64,000 nt of DNA, from positions 17,488,501-17,552,500 of the forward strand of contig NC_087151.1 of assembly GCF_035594125.1 (NCBI RefSeq), read 5' to 3'. The position numbers and the translations under genes were made by a program. The stretch comes from Scylla paramamosain (taxonomy: Eukaryota; Arthropoda; Malacostraca; Decapoda; Portunidae). How positions within the stretch are numbered: the stretch's first letter is position 1; each line of letters opens with the position of its first letter. A model generated the notes under the pieces. It had not been told where the DNA came from, did not search any database, and was given only the letters and a program-made list of their open reading frames with translations. Shown piece after piece: positions 24,555 through 35,878 of the stretch.

Positions 24555-27500
24555 ATGTCTGATACTGAGGAAATTAATGCCATAGATGGCCTTAGGGAAG
24601 GTGAGGGTGAGCAAGTGGACAAGGATCAAACTTGTAGTGAAGAAGTTAGTGTCAGGGAGCGAGTGCTGACCGACAAAAGAAGAGAATATCAAGTCAGTGT
24701 AACCAAGGGAAGAGCAGAGTCCTGTAAGCATAAATGGAGCAGTGTTACCAGCTAAATTAAGAAAGGACTAAAAATTGTAATAAGCCCCTTTGAATTAGAG
24801 CCCATGTCAAGTGAAGTAATAGAGGCTATTTCATCAGTATTATGTGGAATACACAAAACTGGTGGAACTAGAGCCAGAAAAGTCAGAGGAGCTAAATGAA
24901 GAGCTGGAACACAATCAACGAGTTCACCATGAAATATTAGAAAGTATAGAATGTAAAAGAAAAGAGTTAAAGAATGACAAAGGATCAATTTGTTCTAGCA
25001 AACGGTCTAGGCATTCTAGAGTCTCATCTACATCATCACGTTCATCAGCACAAAGAAAGCAAGAAGCAGCAGCAAAGGTAGCCAGACTTAGAAAGGAAAT
25101 GGAATATCATGATAGTTTAGAAGAGGCAGAAGTTAGGTTAGCTAAGACAAAGGAAGAGGCAGAAGTTAGGTTAGCTAAGACCAAAGCAGAGGCAGAAGTT
25201 ATGTTAGCTAGAGACCAGGCAATGTTTGCAAAGAAAAAGAAAGAGAGAGATTTAGCACTTGCTAGTGCAGAACTTAATGCTCTTAGCTTAGTTGAAGAAG
25301 AAGTAAAAATGCTTCCAGGTATTGATGAAAGTGTAGAGAAGCAAAGTTATCTTCAACAATACATAGAGTCACAAAATGAAATGAAAGCACAAGCAATTGC
25401 AAATCAACAAAGTGACAATGCCATGCCTCACAAATATGTTACATTACATGACCCACAGGAACCTTCTTCTTGCAATAGAGATAATGAATCGATGACAAAT
25501 GAAGTAGATGGACAAATATTTAGTGAACCTCAGACAATAAATCTCAACCCTACAGCTCAAAGTCTTGTACCAAGCTCTCGTAGACACACTCATAATGTCA
25601 ACATGCCTAATAATGTGAGACAGAATCATCAATCCTTTTCCCATCCTGGGGGAACCTTTGCAATCAATATACCTGATCCCAAGTGGAGCCTCCCTCCAAT
25701 AGAGCCTAACATTTTTGATGGAGAACCCATGGAATTTTCAAGTTGGTTGAAAACTTTGAAACTTATGTAGAGTCTAAAACTTCTATTGGTAGAGAGAGAC
25801 TTGCCTACTTAGACAGGTATACAACTGGTGAGGCAAAGGATGCCATTAAAATGTTAATGCACTTTAACTCTGATGCTGACTAAGTGCACACAAAGAAAAT
25901 TCTTAGGGATAGATTTGGAAACAAAAGCATCATAGCTGATGCTTACACAAAAAAGTTAATGAATTGGCTACCAATCTCTCAGCATAATGGTCCAGCATTA
26001 ACAGCATTCTCAGATTTTTTGAAGTGCTGTTTAGCTGCAATGAAACACACTTCTCATTTGTCATTTCTGAATGACCCTAGAGAGCAGAGAAAGGTGCTAG
26101 CAAAACTCCCTGAACATATTGTTCATGACTGGAGAAAGCAAGTAATGATATATCTTGATACGAACAGCAATAACAACACTCCTAGTAGTGATGAAGAGCA
26201 CCACCCACCCTTTGAAATGTTATGTAAATTTGTTCAGAAGGAAGCAAAAGGAGCAAGCAATCCTTTTGTTTCCTGGGATTCAGTAAATAGGGAAGTAAAT
26301 GATTGGATCAAAACTCAAACAAAGGCAACCAATTGGAAACCAAGGGGATCAAACATCATGACTAAGAATAGAGGGAGTAGAACTTTCATGGCTAAAGCAA
26401 CTGAGGAAAAACCAATGTGGTCATTCCAAAGTAAAGTAAATGTACAAGCCAACAAACAGTATCCCAAGGACCAGGAAAGGAAAGGATGATTCTGTCACTA
26501 TTGTACAAAGGATCATGATTTAGATGATTGCAAGGAATTTGCCAAACTTTATGGTAATACTAGGTACAAATTTGCTAAAGAAAAATGGTTATGTACAGGG
26601 TGCCTAAAAATGGGTCACAAAGGAAAGGATTGCAGAAGAAGGAAAGTTTGTAAAGTATGTCAGAGATACCATCCCACAGCTCTTCACAATGATGATATGA
26701 CAAGAACTGAGAGCCAAAGGGTGCCAGCACAAGCAACTCAGCCTAAAGATGATAAACCCACAGTAGTAGCAAATAAGGTCAAAGTTACAGAATCAGTGAC
26801 ACATGACATGCACACCATGATAGTTCCTGTATGGTTACATCATGTTAGTAATGAAGAGAATAAAGTTTTAGTGTATGCCCTGCTGGATGAGCAGTCTGAT
26901 GCTTCATTCATCAAGGAAAGCACTCTGAATAAATTGGGAGTTAGCAGACCATCAGTGTCACTCAATATCCACACAATAAGTGGAAAACAAATCACTGATT
27001 CTATCAAAATTCATGGACTTAAAGTAAGAAGTTATAATGAAGAAGTATTCAACAGAAAACATTTCAGCTGGACGGAGTCAGATACCAAGGCCCGAGACTG
27101 CTTGTGACTGGCCCCACTTAAAGGCAATCTCTGAAAAACTAATGAAATATGACCCAAACGTTGACATAGGACTCCTCATTGGTCTTGATTGTGCAGAAGC
27201 CATTATGGCAGAAGAGCAAATAGCAGGTGATAGCAAGAAGCATCCCTATGCTCGTAGGACAGAGCTAGGTTGGGGGATCATTGGTAGAATCTCACCCCAT
27301 TCAAGTCCATTGGAGGATACAGTGGTAGTCTACAGAACAGTGACACAAGAAGTAGAAATCAATGAAGAAAAGAGGTTAATTTCTTAGTGGTTCCTACTAA
27401 AACCAAAGAGATGATTAATCCTTCTCAAGTGAGAGATATGTTTGAACTTGACTTCAGTGATAGAAAGTCAGCTGACACTCCATTATCATATGGAGATAAA

Positions 27501-28412
27501 AGGTTTATAAATAAGATGAAAGAAGGAGTACATCAGCTGAAGGATGGCCATTATGAGTTGCCCCTTCCTCTTAAAGATGATAACGTCAAGCTTCCAAATA
27601 ACAAACTATTAGCAGAGCAGAGACTCAAGAAGTTAAGAGCTAAACTTGAGAAGGATAATCAACACAAAGGTGATTACAAAGTGTTCATGGATGATATGAT
27701 TACCAAAGGTTATGCAGAGGTTGTACCGACAAAGGATTTAGTCAGGAATGATGGTAAGGCCTGGTACATTCCACAACATGGAGTCTATCATCCGAGAAAG
27801 CCAAGGAAGTTGAGAGTTGTCTTTGACTGTAGTGCAAACTACAGGAACCAGTCATTAAAAAGTCACCTCTTACAAGGCCCAGACCTTACCAACAAACTTA
27901 TTGGAGTATTGTGTAGGTTTAAGCAAGAAAGCATTGCACTTGTATGTGATATAGAAGCAATGTACCATCAAGTGAAGGTCAACCCAGAACACAGATACAT
28001 GTTAAGATTCCTTTGGTGGGAAAATGCTGACCTTAATAATGAGATAGCTGAATACAGGATGACAGCTCACCTGTTTGGAGCTACATCATCTCCAAGTGTA
28101 GCCAACTTTGCACTTAAGAAAGCTGCAGATGACTACGGGTGTGGATCTGATGCAGCCAAGTTTGTAAAAAACATCTTTTATGTTGATGATGGTTTGAAGT
28201 CAGTAGTTACAATGGATGAAGCTGTCACTCTTATTCAGCAGAGCAAAGAATTATGTTACAAGGGAGGTTTTAACCTTTATAAGTTCTTGTCAAACAACAA
28301 AGATGTATTAGCTGCAATTTCTCCTCATGAGAGAGCAGATGGAATTAAAAGTTTGGATTTTAGTAAGAATGAAGACACACTGCCTATAGAAAGAACTTTG
28401 GGAGTTGAGTGA
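24555..28412 (+). pseudogene. BEL gag-pol, broken
   Basis: Gag starts at the ATG at 24555 (MSDTEEINAIDG), has a long charged coiled coil with a repeated block (EEAEVRLAKTKEEAEVRLAK, about 25120-25200) and later a Cys-His cluster (about 26590-26690: CTGCLKMGHKGKDC, CKVCQRYHPTALH). The protease motif reads YALLDEQSDASFI (about 26875). The RT frame 27387-28412 runs IPQHGVYHPRKPRKLRVVFD, SHLLQGPDLTN, VCDIEAMYHQVKV, FGATSSPSVANFAL and the catalytic YVDDGL (residue 265, nt 28179). Stops at 24753, 25768, 25881, 26487 and 28410 and several frameshifts prevent expression as one protein. Family order gag-protease-RT fits BEL/Pao. Confidence 0.9.
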
Positions 28413-28903
28413 TGCATAGAATCTGACACATTTCAATTTAGAATAAAGCTGAAAGACAAGCCACTCACCAGGAGAGGCATTCTGTCAACAGTGAGCTCTA
28501 TATGTGATCCATTAGGTCTAGTGTCACCTCTCATACTGACTGGAAAGCAAATTTCACAAGAATTATGTAAGAATGCAGTTCAATGGGATAATGAGGTGCC
28601 AGACTATGTCAAACCTAAATGGATAAAGTATCTCCTGATCATGATGGCCTAGTAAGAAAGGTTAAGGTCCTGGTGTCAGACTGTAATCTCGACAACCAGG
28701 GAAGACGCACAAAGGCAAACAGGACCATCATAGAGAGGCCAATACATAGTCTAGTATTGCTGTTAGAAGGTAATGCATAATAATAGACCAGAGCATCCCC
28801 GCCAAGGAGCCAGTGTAACAAAACATATTATGTGCTAATCCTAGATTTAAGGTACATACTAATGTTAATTTAAGGTAAATTGTTACACAATTTAGGGGAG
28901 CCA
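28413..28903 (+). pseudogene. BEL pol remnant after RT and 3' leader
   Basis: After the stop at 28410 the RT-RNase H linker is still readable (PLTRRGILSTVSSICDPLGL, VSPLILTGKQISQEL). At about 28633 a deletion joins it to the last block of the polyprotein (NRTIIERPIHSLVLLLEG), which ends at TAA 28780. RNase H and the whole integrase are missing. Confidence 0.85.
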
Positions 28904-29422
28904 TGTTACTGTACGTAAAGCGCATGTACCTCACATCATTATTCCTCGGCATTTATAAGTGAAATGTTCAATAGTTTTCTATTTGCATGAAAACGTGTAA
29001 TATGTGTAAGTATCAGTATTCAATGCTATATTAAGCACCGAAGCCAATGCTCACTTGTTGGTAGTGTGGGGTTAACCTGCTGGTCGCCTGCGGGCATCAC
29101 TCACGGCCAAGTCGCGCTCAAAGACAGGCAGGATGGTGACCGAGGTAAATACTTTAATTTTGTAGTAAAAACTGATTGTCATAGTGCCAAGTCAATTGCA
29201 TGTATTGTTAATGAATATTGTAGTATGTTGAAAGTGTTTAATATCCGTGTATAATGTTATTTTGTAAGAAATTGAGACCAAGAACTTGTTTGCAGTTCTT
29301 ACGGTCATGCCTACCTCATCAATAAACGTGTCAGGGAGAACTGCCTTTCCTCGACCCTATGATGATGGGTGTGATCAGTAAAACAGATCACCTGAGAGCC
29401 AATTGATGCCCAGCCGGTGCAG

Positions 29423-29426
<4 letters not shown>
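28904..29426 (+). repeat. BEL 3' LTR
   Basis: Starts TGTTACTGTACGTAAAGCGC. Its last bases (GCAGCTA) fuse with the following (TA)n, where the 5' LTR has GCGGCTACA. Confidence 0.92.

Positions 29427-29463
<37 letters not shown>
29425..29463. repeat. (TA)n microsatellite between BEL and Gypsy-2
   Basis: About 38 bases of AT dinucleotide joining the BEL 3' LTR to the truncated 3' end of Gypsy-2. Confidence 0.97.
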
Positions 29464-29465
<2 letters not shown>

Positions 29466-29799
29466 CTGGGGCTTACGTCCTCGTCTTCCCCGCCATAGCC
29501 CCAGGAGTAGCAGCCCGGACCATGCTAATGCCACAGCCGGTCCACGTGGACAACAGATGGTTGCTTTCATCCCCGGCGAATCCGATACGTGATGTCAGAG
29601 AGGACTGCTTCCATTGTATATGGCCCCTCCCAGGGGCTCTGGAACTTCGGCAAGAGCCCTCTCTTCCAGCGGGGGTTATACAGCCACACTCAGTCACCCA
29701 CAGCGTACCTCACATTCCTCATGCGGCGGTCATACGTCTCTTTCATGGCCTGGCCCACCACCTTGAGCTTGCCTCAAGCCCGTTGATGCACCTCTACCA

Positions 29800-30560
29800 A
29801 ATGTTCCTGCAGTGGAGCTGCATACCCAAGCTCATGTCAGGAGGCCGTCCTGTGGCCAGGTCCACCGGCAGCCTGAGCTCACGGCCAAACATGAGACAGG
29901 CTGGTGTGAAGTCTGTCACCTCATGCACAGCGGACCTATACGCCATCAGCATAGCGGGCAGTTTGACGTCCCAGTCTCCTTGGTCTTCCTTGCAATACGT
30001 GGCCAGCTGTTGTGCAAGGGTCCAATTAAATCACTCCACCATCCCATCAGACTGTGGGTGGAGGGGCGTCGTCTGGGTCTTGTGCGCTCCTAACAGCTCG
30101 CAACATTCATGGAACACTTGGGACTCAAACTCACGAACTTGATCAGAGTGCAATTCCATGGGCACGCTGAAACGGGTAAAGAACTCGTTCACTAGAACAC
30201 CCGCCACTGTCTCGGCCTCGTGGTTAGGGAGTGCACATGCCTCGGGCCATTTGGTGAAATAATCCATCACCACACAGATGTACTGGTTGCCCCATGGCGT
30301 GAGGCAGTAGGCTGGCAATGTCCACAGCCACCCACTCCATGGGTGCCCCCACGCTGTACACCTGTAATGGGGAGTGGTTTTTCTTGGTGGGGCCCTTCTT
30401 TGCACTACATACGTCACACGCTCTACACCACTCGGTCATGTCACTTTGCATCCCCACCCAGTAGAAGCACTGATGGAGACGGCACAGGGTCTTTTTCTCG
30501 CCCAAGTGACCACTGGTAACGCCTGCATGTAACTCTTTTAACACCTCTGCGTGCAAGACT
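29800..30560 (-). pseudogene. Gypsy-2 integrase
   Basis: N-terminal zinc-binding region: LHAGVTSGHLGEKKT then WCRACDVCSAKKG (H, H, C, C). The catalytic core follows in a shifted frame: VAVDIASLLP with the first Asp, VVMDYFTKWPEA, then MELHSDQVREFES with the second Asp (the usual Gly after Gln is Val), and HPQSDGMVE with the Glu. Downstream FTPACLMFGRELRLPVDLAT is the usual linker after the core. Two frames are used, so it is broken. If intact it would splice the retrotransposon cDNA into host DNA. Confidence 0.88.
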
Positions 30561-30584
30561 CAGGGCACTAACACCACCCACGCA

Positions 30585-32286
30585 TCACTGCCCACTCTGC
30601 TCAAGGCCACCTTGTTCATCCACCTGCAACCAAGCACTTGGTAACAGGGCTCTCTGGTGCCACAGCCTCCCAGCTGGGGCATCCACCACCAGCCTTGAGC
30701 CACTGGATGATGGGAGCGAGGTCAGAGTCCTCACGCTGTGCCTTACGCCACTTGTCATCCCCCTCTGCGGCACTTGCCAGAACCTGCAGGCAGAGGCACA
30801 TGGGGTCAGAGTCCTTCCGGGCACAGTGTGAGCAGCCAGCCTCACACGGGCGTCGACTCAGACTGTCAGCGTTGCAGTGGACACGACCCGGGCGGTGAAC
30901 GATGTGGTAGTTTGTACTGCTCAAGGCACCCTAACCACCTTGCAAGCTGACCCTCCAGCACCTTCAGAGTCTTCAACCACTGCAGGGCAGCGTGGTCGGT
31001 CCGGATGGTGAACTCAGCACCGTATAGGTAAGGGTGGAAGTGCTCAAGACTCTTCACTACCGCTAGCAGTTCCTTTCTCATCACACAGTAGTTACGCTCA
31101 GGCCTACTGAACTTGGCACTGTAGTAGGCCACAACGTGCTCCGTCCCGTCCTTCACCTGTGACAGGACCGCCCCAATGCCCTCTGCACTGGCGTCAGTGT
31201 CTAGCAGGTAGGGGAGCTTTGGGTCTAGGTACAGCAGGACCTGTGCCTCCACCAGGGCCTTCTTCAGGCCATCAAATTCGGCCTGGCACACTTCATCCCA
31301 CATGAAGCACGCCCCTTTCCTGGTGAGGTGGTGGAGAGGGGGTGCCACGCTGGCAAAGTCCTGCACGAAGCGATGGTAGTACATGCACAGGCCCAAGAAG
31401 CTCCTGACTTCTGCCACATTGGTGGGGACGGACAACTTCACCACTGCCACCTTCTCCAGGTCGGTGCACACGCCGTCCCAACCAATGACATGCCCCAGGA
31501 ATGGCACCTCATGCTGAAAGAGAGAGCACTTATTGGGGCTGAGCTTGATGCCGGCTTTCCTCAGCCACTGCAGAACCTCCTCCAACTGCAGGCCATCTAA
31601 CACAGTCTCCATCAGACGCTCGAAACAACTAGGGACGTTCAGAGACCGAAGGGCATGACGTTGAACTGCCACAAGCCCTGACCAAAGGAGAAAGCAGTCT
31701 TGGGCTTGTCCTCTTCTGCCATCTCCACCCAGTGGTAACCCGACTTCAGGTCAAGTGTGGAGAACCACCTGGCCCCCACTAGCATGTCGAGCATGTCATC
31801 AGTCCTCGGCAGAGGGTAAGAGTCCTTGGCAGTCACGTCATTCAGCGCTCAGTTCTCCACACAGAAGCGCTGCGTGCTGTCCTTCTTCTTAACCAGGACT
31901 ACTGCTGATGATCACGGACTGTCTGACCGCTCAATCACCTCCTGCTCTGCCAGCTCATTGACGGTGCGCTGCATCTCCTCTCGCCTGGCTGGTGCAATAC
32001 ATCGGGGCGGGCTCTTGACGGGCACACTACTTCCTGTGTTGATGCTGTGCTTCACCAAACCCATGCGGCCCAGGTCCATGTCACCCCTGCTAAAGACATC
32101 CGTGTACTGAGCCAGGGTGTGGCGCACTTCTTCTGTCTGCGCCTCCGTCAGGTTAGCGGCACTCCGGTGAGCCAAATCCTCCAGGAAGTCGGGCAGTGGC
32201 CTCACAGCAGCCACCTCTGCGCTCTGCAACATCTCCTCAGGGCGCTCCACTTCCTCACAAGTGCCCAGCTTGGGCCCAGCAGGCAC
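30585..32286 (-). pseudogene. Gypsy-2 reverse transcriptase and RNase H
   Basis: Pre-RT block TLAQYTDVFSRGDMDLGRMG (about 32130), QEVIERSDSP, then TAKDSYPLPRTDDMLDMLVG, FSTLDLKSGYHWVEM and FNVMPFGL. After SCFERLMETVLDGLQ the sequence goes straight to LEEVLQWLRKAGIKLSPNKC, so about 25 residues with the YxDD catalytic box are absent. The thumb continues FLGHVIGWDGV. RNase H follows: LDTDASAEGIGAVLSQ, RNYCVMRKELLAVVKSLEHF and IRTDHAALQWL. The connection domain ends GRVHCNADSLSRRPC. Frame breaks occur near 31640, 31840 and 30890. The enzyme would be dead even with frames mended, because of the missing box. Confidence 0.9.
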
Positions 32287-32382
32287 CTTTCAAGCCTCAT
32301 CGGAGAGGTTAGCTACCAACACAGTGACTAACTCCTCCCCTGCTTGAATGAGGCTCCGCCCGACTGCCACACCGTCAGCCAG

Positions 32383-32841
32383 TCACAGGTTTTCTGTGGG
32401 CTCCACCACACCTTCCGATCCACACATCGCTCTGGACAGTTGACACCGGACTCTGGCCTCCGTCCTAGGGGCAAGGTGCACTCTCTCAGCCTCAACTACC
32501 TTTGCACAGCTGACCTCCGGAAGCAAGGGCACTTTTTGGCCACGCACCCTCACCAGCTTCTGTCCAAGGTCGACACAAGCCTTGCTCTGCGTCAGGTAGT
32601 TGAGTCCCAGCAGACATGGTTCGTCCAAGTCGGCAATGTACACCGGCAGCCGCTCCACAGCGCTATCCACGCTGCTACGAACATCCACTGGGCCCTTGAG
32701 CTGCACACAGTGCCCCATCATACCACTCTGTGGTGCGTCTGGGACTCGAGTGGTGGCCAGCTTGTCAGGCCACACCAAAGTCTCCTCAGCCCCGGTGTCC
32801 ACTGTCAGGCAGCATGGGTTCCCATCCACTGAGCCCTCCAC
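32383..32841 (-). pseudogene. Gypsy-2 aspartic protease
   Basis: A retropepsin-type domain: CLTVDTGAEETLVWPDKL has the catalytic DTGA triad, and ADLDEPCLLGLNYLTQSKA is the hydrophobic-hydrophobic-Gly block near the end. It would cleave the Gag-Pol polyprotein as a dimer. The open stretch is 152 codons and leads toward the pre-RT region in another frame. Confidence 0.82.
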
Positions 32842-32969
32842 CTACATCATGCTGGTTGTCTGGTGGCAGCTTACACAAGGCGGGGCTAGGGGACTGAGGA
32901 CGGCTGGGGTTCGGCCCCCTTCTCCAGCCTGTCTGAGTTTCCTGCCTGCACCACTTCCTTTAGCTTGGG

Positions 32970-34476
32970 TCAGGCACTGGAGCAGTGACCAGACTTGCCG
33001 CAGTCCTTGCAGCAAGCCTGAAAGGCATCAGAACCCAGCCAGTTGAGAGAACACGTCCTTTGTTCCCTTGGGCACCAACTGCGTCTGTGGCCCTTCTCAC
33101 CACAGCCCAAACATGAGCCACAAAAACTGTCTTGGTTTGCCTTCCTCGATGGTGGCTTCATCTCCACCTTCGCCTTCCGGCCTCGGAGGTCACGGCAGCG
33201 TTGGGCAGCCGCCCCTTGGCTGTTGGTCGTCTTCAGGAAGGCCTCAAATTCCAAGGCCCTCACTAGCACCACCTGCAGGTCCCCAGGGTGTGCCTGCTTG
33301 ATGTAGATTTGCAGCTGCTGATCATCAAGGGTGTCAATGAAGGAATCTCGGGCCAGCACCACAATCATTTCTTCCAGGGCCGTGGGATACGACCTTCTTA
33401 CCAATGCCTCCATGTCCTGTGCCAACTGGGACAGCTTCTCGCCCTGCTCCTGAGTCCTCTTCTTCAGGTGAGTCCGGTACACCTCAGCCTGGTGGTGGTG
33501 CCCAAAGCAGCGCTGAAGGGCCTTCGCCACACTTCCATAACAGGCGTGTTGGGCCAGCGGCAGGTGCCCCAAGACCTCCACAGCGGGGCCTCACAGCACT
33601 GTTGCCAACTGAAGCGCCTTCTCAGCCTCGTTCCAGCCCTGGGCAGAGGCTAGCATCTTGAGCTGGGTGACGTAAGCCTCCCAGGCTACCTTCCCATCAT
33701 ACTCCGCTGGCTTGCGTTTCCCCAAACACTGGGAAGCCGAAGGACTGAGGGGTGGCAGCTGGTGGGGCGGCCAGGGGAGGGAGACAGAGGGGATGATGGC
33801 AGCAGAAGGGAGGGGTTCCGATGGCTCCTGAGCCCCCTGAAGCAGCTACCAGCTCTGACACAACGCTGCAAGGCCCCCGAGCCGAGGATTCTTGCCAAAG
33901 GCCCCAGGCAGGCCCCAGCAGGTCCACCACCCCAGTGGTTCCCGGCAGAACACGTGGGGCCGCCTGTTCCTCTAAGTGTGCTGTTGCCAGCTCGTGTCGC
34001 TGCTTCTCCATCCTCACCTCCTCCCTCAGGCCCTGGACCTCACCTTCCAGAGTCTGCACCTTGTCCAGCAGTTCATTCACGACGCTGTCACAAGCCTGGT
34101 CGGTGTACTGCTGTGTTTCTGCCTTCAAGGATGCAAGGCTGCTCTGTGGCACATCCTCAAGATGGCGGACCTGGTTGTCCACCCGTTGAGCTTGCTCACG
34201 TGCCAGCTGATCGGTCCTTTCAGCCTGCTCACATGCCAGCTGATCGGTCCTTTCAGCCTGCTCACGAGCCAGCTGATCGGTATTTTCAGCTTGCTCATGT
34301 GCCAGCTGATCAGTCCTTTCAGCCTGCTCACGTGCCCTCTGAGCCTGTGCCTCACGGTCCACTGCCATTTCCTGCCTCATACTGGCCAGCATGGCAGCAA
34401 TCAAGTCCATCTGGCCCAGTTTAACTTCACTCAAGCCGTCCTCGGCCCTGTCATGGCGGCCATCTTGCAACTCCAT
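32970..34476 (-). pseudogene. Gypsy-2 gag
   Basis: The N-terminal segment (34476-33697) starts MELQDGRHDRAEDGLSEVKL and carries an 11-residue repeat of the type EQAERTDQLAH, about five times (34356-34190), which predicts a charged coiled coil. The capsid-like segment (33581-32970) reads YRTHLKKRTQEQGEKLSQLA and LARDSFIDTLDDQQL. It ends with zinc knuckles CLGCGEKGHRRSWC and CKDCGKSGH. A stop and frame change lie between the two segments (about 33590-33700). Gag would form the particle shell. Confidence 0.85.
34190..34356 (-). repeat. 33-bp coding minisatellite in Gypsy-2 gag
   Basis: Units such as CAGCTGATCGGTCCTTTCAG plus CCTGCTCACGTGC repeat about five times in frame. Confidence 0.9.
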
Positions 34477-34534
34477 GATGACTCACCATCTCTCACTGCT
34501 CACTGTTCCCCGGATCCTACTCTATGACACCACT

Positions 34535-34919
34535 TGTTACGCCCACCCCTCACTCTGGGCAGGCATGTTATCCACATGGGCATGGGTCGAGAAACTAGAG
34601 CAGTGGGGCCTCAAATAAATCACACTCTGAACGCCAGGAAAAGGCACACACACACACTAGGCCAGGGCACAAGGGAAAACACAGGCACTATTTCCTAGTT
34701 TATTGACAAATCCTCCGCAAATACACTGCTTTACAAGTTCACAGGGGCACTACAAGTCTCTCAGGGCACAACAGGCACTCAACAGGGCACTCAACAGGCA
34801 GGGAACCACTTCCAAAGCAGGCAGGCACACGATGGCTTCCTCTCAGGCCATGCGTCTCCGCTCTCTCTGTCTTCCCGCCTCTCCCAGTGCTGCCACCTGC
34901 ACCCATACCCCTGATGTAA
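34535..34919 (-). repeat. Gypsy-2 5' LTR
   Basis: Plus-strand TGTTAC at 34535 and GATGTAAC at about 34912-34919 form short inverted ends, as in many Gypsy LTRs. The outer end runs directly into (TA)n. Confidence 0.7.

Positions 34920-35004
<85 letters not shown>
34920..35004. repeat. (TA)n microsatellite right of Gypsy-2
   Basis: About 84 bases of AT abutting the Gypsy-2 LTR. Confidence 0.97.
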
Positions 35005-35007
<3 letters not shown>

Positions 35008-35021
35008 GTTATCATCTATTC

Positions 35022-35693
35022 AGTCACATTTTTTTCTTATTTTTTATGTAGGAGGGACACTGTTCAAGGACAACAAATATCCAGTAACAAAAAGCCTACT
35101 GAGATGCCAGTCCCAGAACAGGGTCTAAAGCAGTAGTCAAAAATTGAAGGATAAGTGTCTTGAAACCTCCCTCTTGAAAGAATTCAAGTCACAGGAAGAT
35201 GGAAATACAGAAGCAGGCAGGGAGTTCCAGAGTTTACCAGAGAAAGGGATGAATGATTGAGAATATACTGGTTTACTCTTTCATTAGACAGGTGGACAGA
35301 ATAGGAGTGAGAGAAAGAAGAAAGTCTTGTACAGCAAGGCCGCAGCAGGAGGGAAAACATGAAGTTAACAAAATCAGAAGAGCAGTTAGCATGAAAATAG
35401 CAGAAGATAGCTAGAGATGTAGCACTGCAACGATGAGAGAGAGGCAGAAGATGGTCATTTAGAAGATGGGAGTTGATGAGATGAAAAGCTTTTGATTCCA
35501 CCCAGTCTACAAAAGCGGTATGAGTGGAACCCCCTAGACATGTGAAGCATACTCCATACATGGACAGATAAGGCCCTTGTACAGAGTCAGCAGCTAAGAG
35601 GTTATGAAAAACTGGTGAAGATGTCTCGGAACATTTAACTTCATAGAAGCTGGTTTAACTAGAGATAAGATGTGAAATTTCCAGTTTAGATTA
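35022..35693 (-). mobile_element. LINE-A antisense copy, 3' part
   Basis: The 3' tail region (reverse of CCTACATAAAAAATAAGAAA at 35030) and C-terminal coding block (FCYFHANCSSDFVNFMFSLL, VHLSNERVNQ, 35561-35184) match the plus-strand copy at 17040-17560. It is split from its 5' part (42651-45242) by Gypsy-1; the host sequence GATTA is duplicated at the junction. Confidence 0.92.
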
Positions 35694-35844
35694 TATTGGA
35701 TATATTATTATTTGTACGATATGTTTTCCCGGCGGCAAGCCAAGCACTGCTTGTCGCCAAGAGTGTATCCTCAGTTCCGGGCCGAGCCCAATAAAGGAGA
35801 GACGTGCGTTCCTGTGTCACGCTCCCCTGCCTAGCTATCTTACA
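35694..35844 (+). repeat. Gypsy-1 5' LTR (151 bp)
   Basis: Starts TATTGGATATATTATTATTT and ends CTAGCTATCTTACA. AATAAA sits at 35790. Unusually short for an LTR. Confidence 0.95.
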
Positions 35845-35878
35845 TGGCGCAGTGAAACCCTTACCTACACCGGTCAAG

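Larger units (their letters stand above)
29464..34919 (-). mobile_element. Gypsy-2 LTR retrotransposon, 3'-truncated
   Basis: A Ty3/Gypsy element in antisense. From right to left: 5' LTR (34535-34919), primer-binding region (AGTGGTGTCATAGAGTAGG two bases after the LTR), gag, protease, RT, RNase H, integrase. It ends at 29464 against a (TA)n tract with no 3' LTR. It is GC-rich, unlike the surrounding AT-rich DNA. Many frameshifts and stops occur, and the RT lacks its YxDD box. Long open frames on the plus strand here (for example 29522-30142 and 33762-34424) are shadows. Confidence 0.92.

Noticed and set aside
29522..30142. 206-codon plus-strand open frame
   Set aside because: It is opposite the integrase region of Gypsy-2, which is clearly coding on the minus strand; the plus frame is a GC-rich shadow.
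33762..34424. 220-codon plus-strand open frame with repeats
   Set aside because: Antisense shadow of Gypsy-2 gag; the repeat is the 33-bp coding repeat read backwards.
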